From positions 42,968 through 106,967 of the forward strand of contig NZ_LMUQ01000018.1 in the NCBI RefSeq assembly GCF_009765865.1: a DNA stretch of 64,000 bases, given 5' to 3'. This stretch comes from Acidisoma sp. L85 (GTDB lineage Bacteria; Pseudomonadota; Alphaproteobacteria; Acetobacterales; Acetobacteraceae). Numbering within the stretch: position 1 is the first letter of the stretch; each line of letters begins with the position of its first letter. Both the position numbers and the translations under genes were made by a program. Shown in pieces: positions 34,513 through 43,989 of this stretch. The notes below the pieces were generated by a model, which had not been told where the DNA came from, made no database searches, and worked only from the letters and a program-made list of their open reading frames with translations.

Positions 34513-34813
34513 GACTCTCCAGCTTTCGGCGATTCCGTTGCATATTGGTGATGTCGAGAAGCCTTTCAGATCGTATTTAGCAACAAGCGCCGGCCAGCGG
34601 ACGGAACAGCAGAGCCACCGGATTCGAATAGTGGACCTTCGCTTTCAACCGGCAGCCTCAAAAACACAACTTTGCTCAAAAGCGCTTCTTGTAGCTGAGT
34701 GACCTTTACAAGGCAGCACTACCAAATATCGATGAGCGACCTGCGTATCGACGCTCACCCTTCGTGTTTCGATGCTCCTTCCAAAGGGGCGGTAGGACCC
34801 CGCCCCTGTGGCG
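34513..34813. other. Intergenic stretch with GC hairpin
   Basis: No gene recognised. Near the right end CCCCGCCC (34798-34805) pairs with GGGCGGGG (34819-34826) across the amidase stop codon, a 9-bp stem if the flanking A-T pair is counted. A competing GGGGCGG lies just to the left, so two alternative stems are possible. No T-run follows. Confidence 0.4.
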
Positions 34814-36220
34814 TTAGAGGGCGGGGTGAAGGTTACGGACGGGGCTTATCTCCTCGAGGAGCGAGGCGACCCTAAGTACTGTCGATTCCGCCAACCAGGA
34901 AGAGACGATTTGCACGCCAATTGGAAGGCCGTCGTGGCTTGTTCCGAATCGCATCGACAGGGCCGGCATGCCGGTCAGGCTGAACGGTGATGTGGCACTC
35001 ATCACGTGGAACGGGGAAACCGTTTCGCCAGCGATCGCGAGGTCTGCGAGGCCATGCTTGGTCGCCGGGAACGGGGTCACCGGGCAGAGCAGCGCATCAT
35101 ATCGCTGGAAATAGTCGGCGAAGCTGTCGCGGAGGCGCTCCACCGCCTGCTCGGCAGCGACAAAGTCGGCTATTGGGGTGTCAGGTGTGTCGAGGACCAA
35201 TTTGGCATGCCTAAAGATCTGGGCCTCGTGGCCGGCGGTGACCTTCTCAAACTCGGGCCGGGCTTCCATCTGTTGGAGCTGCCAGAGGACGTTGTTGGCA
35301 TCGGTCTGCTCGAGCACGGGTAACCGGACCTCTTCAACGTGGCAGCCGGCATTACCCAGCGCATAAGCCGCTGCCTTTACGGTCGCGACCACCTCTGGAT
35401 CGGTCGGTCCGAAGAAACCCGGAGAGGCTAGCCAGCCCACACGAATCTGACGGGTCGGTTTCGTGCCCACCCCTGTATCGAAGCTCGGCGAGCTGATTGA
35501 GAAGCCGTCGGCGCCGTCGGGGCCCGCCATCAAAGAATAAGCGAGCGCCACATCGCGAATCGAACGTGCCATCGGACCGATGTGCCAGACGCGACGCGGC
35601 ACCCGGGGCCAGTGGCCTGTCATCGGCATTCGACCATGAGTAGCTTTAAATCCGACGATACCGGTATGCGCTGCCGGGCCGCGCAATGAGATCGACAGAT
35701 CACTGCCCACGCCGAGTGGCGACATGCCTGCTGCGATGGCAGCGGATTCACCACCGCTCGACCCGCCCGGGGTGTAATCGAGGTTCCACGGGTTGTTCGT
35801 TTGGCCAGTCAGCAAATTGTCCGTTTCGATCGAGTAAGAGAATTCCGGCGGGTTCGTCTTTGCGATGAGGATGGCGCCGGCGGCCTTCAGCCTAGCTACG
35901 ACAGTGGCATCGGTACCGGGCACGCGTCCTTTAAAGATCGGCGAACCGCGCTGTGTCAGCACGCCCGCCGTGTCGATTCCATCCTTGACCGTGAACGGAA
36001 CGCCATGGAGCGGACCCAATCGAGCGTCCGGCTTGACCGCTGCCTCGGCTTTTTTGGCAGCGTCCAGTGAGCCATCGGCCACCGTCACAATGGCATTCAC
36101 CCTGGGATTGACCTCGGCAATGCGATCGAGATGCGCCTGCATGACCTCAACGGGCGAAAGCTCCCGTTTGGCGATGAGTTCGGCGATGTGACTAGCATCC
36201 ATGTGGATTATATCGTTCAC
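34814..36220 (-). CDS. Amidase-signature hydrolase with altered GGS loop
   Basis: A 468-aa amidase. Catalytic Lys lies in PFTVKDGID and the cis-Ser in GGSSGGESAAIAAG. The third element, normally GxGSDxGGSxRxPA, reads GVGSDLSISLRGPA: the Ser nucleophile and Arg are kept but the two glycines that build the oxyanion hole are Ser-Ile. I have seen comparable SISLRGPAAHTG forms in other amidases, so it may mark a subfamily and not a dead enzyme. ATG 36220. Divergent TetR gene 93 bp away with palindromes between them, so the amidase is the likely target of that repressor. No partner subunit gene adjacent, unlike the 17410-18828 amidase. Confidence 0.87.
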   Translation of the reverse strand: MNDIIHMDASHIAELIAKRELSPVEVMQAHLDRIAEVNPRVNAIVTVADGSLDAAKKAEAAVKPDARLGPLHGVPFTVKDGIDTAGVLTQRGSPIFKGRVPGTDATVVARLKAAGAILIAKTNPPEFSYSIETDNLLTGQTNNPWNLDYTPGGSSGGESAAIAAGMSPLGVGSDLSISLRGPAAHTGIVGFKATHGRMPMTGHWPRVPRRVWHIGPMARSIRDVALAYSLMAGPDGADGFSISSPSFDTGVGTKPTRQIRVGWLASPGFFGPTDPEVVATVKAAAYALGNAGCHVEEVRLPVLEQTDANNVLWQLQQMEARPEFEKVTAGHEAQIFRHAKLVLDTPDTPIADFVAAEQAVERLRDSFADYFQRYDALLCPVTPFPATKHGLADLAIAGETVSPFHVMSATSPFSLTGMPALSMRFGTSHDGLPIGVQIVSSWLAESTVLRVASLLEEISPVRNLHPAL

Positions 36221-36230
36221 AGTTTTGGTT

Positions 36231-36248
36231 CTACCTGTCGATTGGTAG
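36231..36248. promoter_or_regulatory. TetR operator, imperfect copy
   Basis: CTACC-8-GGTAG, with ATTGGTAGG identical to half of the perfect palindrome 40 bp downstream. It starts 11 bp from the amidase start codon, so binding would block amidase expression. Confidence 0.55.
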
Positions 36249-36287
36249 GCAGGTCATCTACCTTTACATTTCGACTGTCAACCCCTA

Positions 36288-36303
36288 CCTACCAATTGGT
36301 AGG
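36288..36303. promoter_or_regulatory. TetR operator, perfect 16-bp palindrome
   Basis: CCTACCAATTGGTAGG is a perfect palindrome ending 10 bp before the TetR start codon. Together with the imperfect copy at 36231-36248 it fits autoregulation and control of the divergent amidase. Confidence 0.7.
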
Positions 36304-36313
36304 AATCGGATGG

Positions 36314-36880
36314 ATGAAGATGAGCGAGAATGCGAGAGAGTCGATCCTTGAGGCGGCGAGACGGACGGCCCAGGCACATGGTTATGGTGGGCTGAACTTT
36401 CGCGAAATCGGGGCTGAGGTCGGCATCAAGGCCGCAAGCATTTACCACCACTTCCCCAGCAAGGCTGATTTAGGTGCAGCAGTGGCGAAACGCTACTGGC
36501 AGGACACGGCTGCAAATCTTGAAGCTCTTTCACGGGCGAACGGCGATCCGCGAGAGGCCTTCCAGGCCTATCCAGGACTTTTTCGCCGATCGCTCGAGGA
36601 GGATAATCGAATGTGCCTCTGCAGTTTTATGGCGGCCGAATATGATGATCTGCCGGACACCGTGAAGGCTGAGGTGCAGGCTTTCGCCGATGTTAACGTC
36701 GCGTGGCTTACCAGGATGCTCGCCGCTGCTTCCGTTCCCGCCAGCAAGCGTGAAACAAGGGCTCGCGCGATCTTCGCCGCCGTTGCGGGCGCGCAATTGA
36801 TGGCGCGGAGCCGCGCAGACCTAAAACTTTTCGATGCGCTGATCGATAGCTTTCGCGAGTCCGGCTTGATCCCGCCCTGA
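36314..36880 (+). CDS. TetR-family repressor
   Basis: A 188-aa TetR regulator. The HTH (SILEAARRTAQAHGYGGLNFREIGAEVGIKAASIYHHFPSKADL) occupies about residues 8-52; the remainder is the helical ligand/dimer domain, with FRRSLEEDNRMCLCSFMAAEYDDLP. ATG 36314 is used; ATG 36320 (two codons on) is equally good. A longer in-frame reading upstream would run across the operator and the amidase gene and is rejected. Probably represses the divergent amidase and itself through CCTACCAATTGGTAGG. Confidence 0.9.
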   Translation: MKMSENARESILEAARRTAQAHGYGGLNFREIGAEVGIKAASIYHHFPSKADLGAAVAKRYWQDTAANLEALSRANGDPREAFQAYPGLFRRSLEEDNRMCLCSFMAAEYDDLPDTVKAEVQAFADVNVAWLTRMLAAASVPASKRETRARAIFAAVAGAQLMARSRADLKLFDALIDSFRESGLIPP

Positions 36881-37016
36881 AAGTTCCGCAGACCTTGGAG
36901 CGGGTCTGGTTCTCGGCTCATTAAAGGCCCGCGGCACGCCCCCGGGTTGGAACCCGTCTCAACTCGTGCCACATTGCTTTCGCGTTCCAATAGCGTGAAC
37001 AACGCAGGGAAGTCCC

Positions 37017-38282
37017 ATGTCCTTCAGTTCTTCTCAGTACCCTTATGATACTGTGGTCGAGATTACCGACACTATTGGCCAGGATGAATTTCAGGGATCG
37101 GGTGTCCTTATCGCACCGAACGCGGTTCTAACAGCGGCGCATGTTGTTTGGAGCACCAATGTCGGCTCCGCCTCGAATATCGAAGTAACGCCGGGCGCTA
37201 ACGATGGCACCGCGCCTTTTGGCTCCAGTGCCGTGGTGGGAGGAACCTTCAATAAAGTCTATGACCCGTCGGACCTAATATCGGAACAGCAGTCGCAGCT
37301 GGACTTCGCCCTTTTAGTGCTTGCAACCCCGTTCACGAACATCGGTAAGATGACAATCGACCCGGATTACGCAGGGGGGATTGTCAATGTTACAGGCTAT
37401 CCGGCATCCGCTGGCGGCGTATTGGTGAACAGTGTTCAGGCCGTGACGCAGGACCCACACTACGCGCTGCTCGTCGGCAGCTCTCTGGGAGAGGGTTCGA
37501 GTGGTGGGCCAGTCTGGGTTGAAGGCCCGGGTAACGTGCCGGAGGTCGTTGGCCTAGTCTCGTCCGGCGACGGGGCACAAGGCATTTTCGTGCAGCTGAC
37601 TTCTGCCGACTTAACCGAGATCCAGGAATGGGAGGCGGCGGACGGAGTGGAGCTCCCTTCGACTCCTAGCCCGGAGCCCAGCATGCCGGCGACTCCTGCC
37701 GCAAGCACGCTCCCGGTATCATCTCCGATAGTTCTATTCACTCAGATGGACTCGACGCAGAATGAGGCAACGACGAATATTACGTCCGATTCCTATAGCG
37801 GCCCCCTGAGCTTCCTGTCTCATACCGATGCCTATTCCTATAACGGGTCCGATAGCGTGAAGATTGCCGCGGTGAATGCGGCCGACCCGCTTGTGGCCAC
37901 CGGCTCCGGTAACGACCTCCTCATCGGTTCAAGCGTCGGAACGAGCGTGCTCGACGCCGGGAGCGGGTTGAACATCGATCAGGATGGTGGGAATGGTCAC
38001 ACAACCTTCGTTCAGAACGGATACGTGCCTGGAGCGACCTGGGACTTCTTGCAGAATTTCCATGGGGCTGATGAAGACATCATGTTCGGCTACATCCCGG
38101 GTCTATCGGCATTAGCGCTCACCGCGAGCGCCGGTTTGGGCGCGGTCACCGGCGCTACGGTTACCCTCTCCCCGGGCAACGGAAGTCGTGAAGAGGTGAC
38201 CTTCGCCGGCACCTCCCTCTCGGCGCTTCATGGCGTTAGTGCCGACATTGGAGGCGTGCCCAGCTTGGTACTGTGGACGTGA
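37017..38282 (+). CDS. Trypsin-like serine protease with RTX-like C-terminal tail
   Basis: A 421-aa predicted secreted protease. The V8/trypsin-like domain covers residues ~8-205 with His42 (LTAAHVV), Asp96 (QLDFALL) and Ser162 (GEGSSGGPVW). A Pro/Ser-rich linker (213-232) joins a C-terminal beta-rich domain, with GSGNDLLIGSS and DAGSGLNIDQDGGNGHTTF resembling haemolysin-type Gly/Asp repeats. There is no N-terminal signal peptide, so secretion through a type I system via the C-terminus is inferred; no such transporter is in the window. GGGAAG precedes ATG 37017. Single gene; 36881-37016 and 38283-38425 show no features. Confidence 0.85.
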   Translation: MSFSSSQYPYDTVVEITDTIGQDEFQGSGVLIAPNAVLTAAHVVWSTNVGSASNIEVTPGANDGTAPFGSSAVVGGTFNKVYDPSDLISEQQSQLDFALLVLATPFTNIGKMTIDPDYAGGIVNVTGYPASAGGVLVNSVQAVTQDPHYALLVGSSLGEGSSGGPVWVEGPGNVPEVVGLVSSGDGAQGIFVQLTSADLTEIQEWEAADGVELPSTPSPEPSMPATPAASTLPVSSPIVLFTQMDSTQNEATTNITSDSYSGPLSFLSHTDAYSYNGSDSVKIAAVNAADPLVATGSGNDLLIGSSVGTSVLDAGSGLNIDQDGGNGHTTFVQNGYVPGATWDFLQNFHGADEDIMFGYIPGLSALALTASAGLGAVTGATVTLSPGNGSREEVTFAGTSLSALHGVSADIGGVPSLVLWT

Positions 38283-38425
38283 ATCAACGGTCCCGGCAGT
38301 GCGGATGCCTGGAGCCGTTGCCTGTCGGGGATGCGCGCGACGAGTGAGGTTCCGGGCGGCGGCTTCAGATCGTAGCCGGTATTTCTTCAATACTGAGGAG
38401 GACGCTGCGCCGACACGAACTGTGC

Positions 38426-39619
38426 TCAAACTTCGTACTCGGGCCGTGCTTGGACGCGCTGAAGATAGTCAGGATTAAGTGAGGCCGCGACGGCAAGTGC
38501 GGCCGCGCCGATAGCTGCCGCGTCCTGACCAAGAGCCGCGCGGCGCAGCCTAGTCTGCTGCGAGTGGCTGCTATTCACGGAGATTGGTAGAGGCAGTATT
38601 CGCGCCATGAACAGGTCAAGCAGCCACGACGGGAAGTCGCCGCCAAGATAAATTGCCTCTGGGTTGAACAGGTTCTCGATCAGGTTAATGCCGAGCCGTA
38701 GGGGCCCGATTGCTTCCGCGAGCCATTCCTCAACAAGCGTGTCTCCGGGCCCCACGCACCTTTCGAACTCTTCCATCGAACTTAAAATCACGCCGTTTCG
38801 CCTAAAATGATGCAGAGCCGAGTCGAGTGAAATATAGGTTTCCAAACAACCGTGCTTGCCGCAGATGCATTCGTGGCCCTCTGGCCTCACGACGACATGC
38901 GCGATTTCTCCCGCATTGCCATCTTCGCCGCCTACGAGCCTGCCGTTGACGACTAGGCCTGTACCTATTCCATTGCCGATAAAGACATACACGAAGTTCT
39001 CGTGGCCCTTTGCCACGCCGAAACGCCACTCAGCCATGGCGGCACCTGTTCCGTCATTGGCAAGCATCACCGGCATTCTCAGGTCTGCTTCCAGCGCTGC
39101 CCGGACTGCAACTCCGTCCCATCCCGGCAGGCGTGTCGGTGAGAGTCCTGCCACGCCGAAAGGGCCAGGCATCACGAGTCCCATTCCCATCAGACGCGAT
39201 CGATCGATCTTGCCTTTTTTCAGCAGTCCCTTGATCTGGCGGGCGATGGTCCTGAGGGTCCGGAGCTGATCAGAAGTGTCAAGCGCCCAGACTTCCCGAT
39301 GGCGGACGCCGCCGATGAGATCGGTCAGCACAACCGTGGCCCGGCCGTAATCGAGGTGGAGGCCAAGGGTGAAGGCGCCTTCCGGATTGAGGTCGAGCGG
39401 CGTCGATGGTTTGCCTACGCCGCCAGTTCGCAGCGCGCCCTCACGGATAAGTCCCAGCCCGTCCAGTTCGTCGACCAGGCTCGAAACGCTGGGCTTAGAC
39501 AAGGTAGTTAGGCGCGCGATGTCAGAACGGGAAAGCGGACCGTGCAGCCGGATCGTCTCGAATACTACCCAGAGGTTGACTAGTTTCCCGTGGCTTACAT
39601 TGGTCGCACGCAGGGACAT
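38426..39619 (-). CDS. ROK-family transcriptional regulator
   Basis: A 397-aa NagC/XylR-type repressor. N-terminal winged HTH at about residues 25-60 (GPLSRSDIARLTTLSKPSVSSLVDEL). The sugar-kinase-like domain carries the ROK zinc motif GHECICGKHGCLE, GNGIGTGLVVNG and AGEIAHVVV. ATG 39619. Divergent from the sugar-type ABC operon, whose regulator it should be; the effector would be a sugar, amino sugar or phosphorylated derivative. Confidence 0.9.
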   Translation of the reverse strand: MSLRATNVSHGKLVNLWVVFETIRLHGPLSRSDIARLTTLSKPSVSSLVDELDGLGLIREGALRTGGVGKPSTPLDLNPEGAFTLGLHLDYGRATVVLTDLIGGVRHREVWALDTSDQLRTLRTIARQIKGLLKKGKIDRSRLMGMGLVMPGPFGVAGLSPTRLPGWDGVAVRAALEADLRMPVMLANDGTGAAMAEWRFGVAKGHENFVYVFIGNGIGTGLVVNGRLVGGEDGNAGEIAHVVVRPEGHECICGKHGCLETYISLDSALHHFRRNGVILSSMEEFERCVGPGDTLVEEWLAEAIGPLRLGINLIENLFNPEAIYLGGDFPSWLLDLFMARILPLPISVNSSHSQQTRLRRAALGQDAAAIGAAALAVAASLNPDYLQRVQARPEYEV

Positions 39620-39633
39620 CAGCGGGTCCTAAA

Positions 39634-39656
39634 ATTTGTAAGTCGCTTTAACAAAT
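39634..39656. promoter_or_regulatory. Candidate ROK operator next to TTGACG
   Basis: ATTTGT-11-ACAAAT, an inverted repeat in the divergent region, immediately followed by TTGACG at 39661-39666, a perfect-looking -35 for the ABC operon (the -10 is not clear). The dyad is AT-rich in a GC-rich setting, as expected for ROK repressor sites. Confidence 0.5.
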
Positions 39657-39748
39657 ACGCTTGACGTAGCAAAGCCGCCGCGCCCATCCTGAGCCCAACA
39701 AGAACGCCAGTTGTCGCCGCTATCCAACCCCTTCAACAGGAGATGGCT

Positions 39749-41047
39749 ATGAGTGATGACTCTCTTTTGCTTTCCCGCCGCACTCTGTTGCACGGCGCGG
39801 CAGGGGTAGCCGCCGCCGGGGTCCTCTCTGAATTCGGGGTCAGAACTGGCTATGCGGCAGATACCGGGCTCGACGTCTTTGCGCCCCTCCCGCCTGACCC
39901 CTCACCCCCAGGCGCTGCAAAGTTTTCCGAAGCGGCTTTTGCCGCCTGGCAGAAAGCGAACGATGCTCGCGTAAAATATGAATTGCTGGCCTGGCCTCAG
40001 CTCCATGACCGTATGGCGACCGCCTTTGCGTCCGGCACGTCGGACTGGGACCTCGTCTACATGTGCGGCTGGGTACCGGAATTCATAGATTCGATTGTGC
40101 CCTATGCTGACACGCTGCCGGCGAGCACCACGGCCGATATGCCGCCGTCGAGCTTCAAGACGGTGACCTGGGACGGCAAGCGCTATGGCGCCGTCTTCAC
40201 GCTCTCGCTGCTCACGCTGTTCTATAACACCGAGCATCTGGAGATCGCCGGGCTCAAGGGACCTCCCCAGACCTGGGACGATCTCAAACGCTACACAAAG
40301 GAACTGACGCGCGACGGCCGCTACGGCTGGGTGCTTGATTACGGCGACTCTGCCGGCATCGGCGGCACGACCTCATATTGGATGTGCTTTCTGCAGCAGG
40401 CTGGCGGGACGATGTACAATAAAGATGGCACGCCCGCCTTCAACTCGGATGCGGGTGTCATGGCCCTCCAGATGATGCTGGATCTGATGAAGCTCGGAAC
40501 CGACCCTGGATCGATTTCCTATGCCGGGATCAACGACGCTACGAACGTACTCCTCTCGGGTCGCGCATCGATGATGATGAATTGGCCCTATATGTGGAAG
40601 CCCGCCCAGGATCCGAAGCAGTCCAAGATCATCGGCAAGTTGGGGGGCGCTGTGTTGCCCGCGGGCCCCGCGGGCACCGCTTCGATCGATGGCACCGACG
40701 CATGGACCGTCACCGCCTCCTGTAAGAACCCCGATCTCGCCACCAAGCTGGTTGATTTCTACCTGAGTCCGGAGGTGCAGAAGCGCCAGGCGATCGACAC
40801 AGGCTGGCTTCCAATTCGCATCTCGGTGCTGTCGGATCCCGAGGTGCAGAAAGCGCTTCCTAACGCCGCCGTGGTGCTGGAGCAGGCGAAGCACCCATAC
40901 GACAGCTTCGTGACTCAGAACTACAATCAGATTACCCAGGCAATCGGGACCGAGATCCAGAAAGCGTTGCAGGGACGCCAAACGGCAAAAATTGCCATGG
41001 CGAACGCCAGTGACCTCGTCGCAAAAATTGTCAAGCAGAATCAGTGA
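39749..41047 (+). CDS. Sugar-type ABC substrate-binding protein
   Basis: A 432-aa extracellular binding protein of family 1 (MalE-like). It has a Tat signal (SRRTLLHGAAGVAAAGVLSEF, residues 9-29, mature after YAAD). The body shows YTKELTRDGRYGWVLDYG, AGGTMYNKDGTPAFNSDAGVMAL, GRASMMMNWPYMW and DGTDAWTVTA. Two in-frame ATGs exist (39743, 39749). AGGAG at 39738-39742 touches the first and is six bases from the second, so 39749 is chosen. First gene of the operon with two permeases, an ATPase and an aminotransferase. Confidence 0.88.
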   Translation: MSDDSLLLSRRTLLHGAAGVAAAGVLSEFGVRTGYAADTGLDVFAPLPPDPSPPGAAKFSEAAFAAWQKANDARVKYELLAWPQLHDRMATAFASGTSDWDLVYMCGWVPEFIDSIVPYADTLPASTTADMPPSSFKTVTWDGKRYGAVFTLSLLTLFYNTEHLEIAGLKGPPQTWDDLKRYTKELTRDGRYGWVLDYGDSAGIGGTTSYWMCFLQQAGGTMYNKDGTPAFNSDAGVMALQMMLDLMKLGTDPGSISYAGINDATNVLLSGRASMMMNWPYMWKPAQDPKQSKIIGKLGGAVLPAGPAGTASIDGTDAWTVTASCKNPDLATKLVDFYLSPEVQKRQAIDTGWLPIRISVLSDPEVQKALPNAAVVLEQAKHPYDSFVTQNYNQITQAIGTEIQKALQGRQTAKIAMANASDLVAKIVKQNQ

Positions 41048-42015
41048 TCACTGCGAAGCTGGCTGTCGTTCGGCCTGACGCGCCATCGCGGGCCCCTCTT
41101 GCCGGCCCCCCTGTTTCCGGCACTTTTGAGCAGCGGCGCAGGGGTGTCGGCATCCTGTTTGTGACACCGGCACTCCTGATACTCGCTGCCATCCTCGGCT
41201 ATCCCATTCTGCGATCGCTCATTCTGGCCATGCAGCATGTGCGGCTCGCTTCCGGGCATATGCATGTGCATTGGATAGGATGGGATAACTATATCGACCT
41301 GATTTCAGACGGCAGCTTCGCACTGGCTTTGCGCAACACCATTCTTTTTTCACTAGGCGAGGTCATTCTCGTAACCACTATAGGCCTGGGAGCGGCCTTG
41401 CTCTTGAACCACCGCTTTGGCCGCCACGGAATTCTGCGCATATTACTCATCATTCCATGGGCCATCGCGCCGGTCGCCAACGCTGTTTTATGGAAGTGGA
41501 TCCTCAACGCGAATTACGGTGTCCTGAATGCCGTTCTTAAGTCGCTTGGGCTGATCGACCACTACGTGGTGTGGCTGGGACAGCCGGTGAGGGCTCTGAC
41601 GCTTCTGCTGCTTGTCGACGTCTGGAAATCTGTGCCGTTCATCGCGCTGCTATTCCTAGCCGGGCTTCAGCGCATCCCGAAAATCCTCTACCGTGCCGCA
41701 ATTCTGGACGGTGCCAGTGGCTGGCAGCGCTTCCGCTTCGTGACGCTACCAAGCCTCCGCAGCACGATCACCATCGTGGTCGTACTACAGACGATCTGGT
41801 CTCTGCGTGTTTTCGACTTGGTGTTCGTGCTGACGCGTGGTGGCCCGGCGGACGGCACCGTCCTTCTCAACTTCCTAGCCTATCGGGTAACGTTCAACTT
41901 CCTCAACATTGGCTCGGGAGCGGCCATCGCGAACGTCATTTTCGCGATGAGCTTCGTGCTAGCGTTATTGTATATATGGCTGCTGCAGCCGTCCCGGAAG
42001 GGCACTACGGCATGA
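41044..42015 (+). CDS. Sugar ABC permease (MalF/UgpA-like)
   Basis: A 323-aa permease with six TM segments; TM1 ILFVTPALLILAAILGYPI. EAA loop: LYRAAILDGASGWQRFRFVTLPSL. GTG 41044 overlaps the stop of the binding-protein gene (GTGA). Pairs with the next permease to form the membrane channel. Confidence 0.88.
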   Translation: MITAKLAVVRPDAPSRAPLAGPPVSGTFEQRRRGVGILFVTPALLILAAILGYPILRSLILAMQHVRLASGHMHVHWIGWDNYIDLISDGSFALALRNTILFSLGEVILVTTIGLGAALLLNHRFGRHGILRILLIIPWAIAPVANAVLWKWILNANYGVLNAVLKSLGLIDHYVVWLGQPVRALTLLLLVDVWKSVPFIALLFLAGLQRIPKILYRAAILDGASGWQRFRFVTLPSLRSTITIVVVLQTIWSLRVFDLVFVLTRGGPADGTVLLNFLAYRVTFNFLNIGSGAAIANVIFAMSFVLALLYIWLLQPSRKGTTA

Positions 42016-42860
42016 GCCTGCTCCGTTCGTCCTTCGGCCCGCGCGTGGCCGATGCTGGTGTAATCGTGGGGCTTGCCGTCTTCGTGACCTGGTCAATAGC
42101 CCCGATTGCTTGGCTGCTGCTGTCGAGTATCCTGCCGCAGCTGTCCCTGATCGATCAGCCCCCCGATATCTCTTTCGTGCACTGGACCTTGGACAACTAC
42201 ATCACTGTCATGGGTTCAGCCGCGACGCTCGGCCGCGGCATGCTAAATTCCTTCATCGTCGCCGCCTTCACGACAGCTGTGGCGCTCGCCCTTGGTGCGC
42301 CGGCGGCCTATGCGCTGGCGCGGCTTTCGGTACCGCGCTCGGGCGCCGTTGTACTGCTAATCCTGGCGACTCAGATGCTGCCCGCCATTGCAATAGCAAT
42401 CCCGCTCTTCATCGTGATCAGCCGCCTTGGGTTAATCGATACGCGTTTCGCGCTGATCGTGGTCTACCTGTCGTTCAACCTGCCCATCGTAATCTGGATT
42501 CTCAGAGGTTTCTTCCTCGGCGTTCCTGCCGGCTTGGAGCGGGCTGCGGCGGTAGACGGTGCCGGACTTATCCGCACCTTCTGGATGATCGTGCTGCCAA
42601 TCTCCATTCCGCCGCTCTGCGCCGCCGCCGTATTCGCCTTTATCGAATCCTGGAACGAGTTCTTCTTCGCGCTGATATTGACACGACAGAATGCGCAGAC
42701 CGTGCCTCTTGTGATTGCCGCCTTTGCAGGTCAGTACCAGACAGTGTTCGGCCAGATGATGGCCGCCGCCGTTATCAGCGTCGCGCCTGTCATCCTGCTC
42801 GCGATCCTCTTCCGCAACCATATCGTGCGCGGCTTCGCCGATGGCATGCTGAAGGGATAG
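42012..42860 (+). CDS. Sugar ABC permease (MalG/UgpE-like)
   Basis: A 282-aa permease with six TM segments; EAA loop LERAAAVDGAGLIRTFWMIVLPISIPP. ATG 42012 overlaps the previous stop (ATGA); the long in-frame extension upstream lies in the first permease gene and is not used. The C-terminus NHIVRGFADGMLKG is the usual MalG-type end. Confidence 0.88.
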   Translation: MSLLRSSFGPRVADAGVIVGLAVFVTWSIAPIAWLLLSSILPQLSLIDQPPDISFVHWTLDNYITVMGSAATLGRGMLNSFIVAAFTTAVALALGAPAAYALARLSVPRSGAVVLLILATQMLPAIAIAIPLFIVISRLGLIDTRFALIVVYLSFNLPIVIWILRGFFLGVPAGLERAAAVDGAGLIRTFWMIVLPISIPPLCAAAVFAFIESWNEFFFALILTRQNAQTVPLVIAAFAGQYQTVFGQMMAAAVISVAPVILLAILFRNHIVRGFADGMLKG

Positions 42861-42865
42861 TTGTG

Positions 42866-43951
42866 ATGCCCCATGTTGAACTCGAGGCTATCGGCAAATC
42901 TTACGGACCTGTCACCGTGTGCCATGACGTCAATCTCTCCATTGAGCAAGGAGAGTTTGTGACTCTTCTCGGTGCCTCGGGCTGCGGGAAGACGACCACC
43001 CTCAACCTCATAGCGGGCCTAGATGATCCGACGACCGGCGACATCCGGATGGAGGGCCGCCGCGTCAATGAACTTTCGCCTGTACAACGCGACATCGCCA
43101 TGGTATTCCAGAACTATGCGCTCTATCCGCATATGTCGGTCGCGGAGAATATCGGCTTTACGCTGCGGGTCCGTGGGTTGCGCCGGCCGGAGATCCGTGC
43201 CCGGGTCGAAGAGGTCGCTGCCTCGCTCGAACTTAGCCATGTGCTGGATCGGCTGCCTGCCCAGCTCTCTGGCGGCCAGCAACAGCGGGTTGCCATCGGC
43301 CGCGCGCTGGTGCGGGAGCCGAAGGTCTTCCTCTTCGACGAGCCGTTCTCCAACCTCGACGCGTCGCTCCGTGTGCGGATGCGGGCGGAAGTAAAGGAAC
43401 TGCATCAGCGCCTAGGAGTCACCTCCATTTTCGTGACGCACGACCAGGAGGAGGCGATGTCAATTTCCGACCGCATCGCGGTGATGAACCGGGGCCGGAT
43501 CGAACAACTCGGGACGCCAGAGGAGATCTATGCGAGCCCGGCCAACCGATATGTTGCGACGTTCATCGGCAGTCCTCAGATCGAACTCTTCCAGGGCGTT
43601 CTCGCGCGCGCTAGCACCGGGGTATCGTTGCGGATTGGTGCCGAACTACTCGGACTCGCGCCTGGTCTCTACGCCGGTGCGCCGGACGGTACGAAGATTG
43701 ATATCGGCATACGGGCTGAACATGTCCGCCTCGCGGATCATGGTATTCCTGCAACTGTGCGGTTGGTGCAGCCCGTAGGTCCCTCCACGCATGTTACGCT
43801 CGATTGGCAAGGCGGTACGATCACCGCCCGCCTGAACGGCTTTGCGCGTATCGAGCGAGGACAACTGGTGCATCTCGACCTCGACGCCCGGCATTTGCTG
43901 CTTTTCGACAGCAATACGGGCGGCCGTATAACGGCCAATGGACCTGGCTGA
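42866..43951 (+). CDS. Sugar ABC ATPase (UgpC/MsmK-like)
   Basis: A 361-aa ATPase with a C-terminal TOBE domain. Walker [11 protein letters not shown]-loop [14 protein letters not shown], signature LSGGQQQR, Walker [14 protein letters not shown]-loop [10 protein letters not shown]. The TOBE region starts near [15 protein letters not shown] 42866 (a GTG at 42863 is directly adjacent) follows the permease stop by 5 bp. Completes a four-gene importer. Confidence 0.9.
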   Translation: MPHVELEAIGKSYGPVTVCHDVNLSIEQGEFVTLLGASGCGKTTTLNLIAGLDDPTTGDIRMEGRRVNELSPVQRDIAMVFQNYALYPHMSVAENIGFTLRVRGLRRPEIRARVEEVAASLELSHVLDRLPAQLSGGQQQRVAIGRALVREPKVFLFDEPFSNLDASLRVRMRAEVKELHQRLGVTSIFVTHDQEEAMSISDRIAVMNRGRIEQLGTPEEIYASPANRYVATFIGSPQIELFQGVLARASTGVSLRIGAELLGLAPGLYAGAPDGTKIDIGIRAEHVRLADHGIPATVRLVQPVGPSTHVTLDWQGGTITARLNGFARIERGQLVHLDLDARHLLLFDSNTGGRITANGPG

Positions 43952-43989
43952 GCTTTCGTACCCCTTTGCACCCCAAGCCGGAGATTCAA

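Noticed and set aside
41571..42011. N-terminal extension of the second sugar permease.
   Set aside because: The extension lies within the first permease gene in another frame; ATG 42012 with an ATGA overlap is the natural start.
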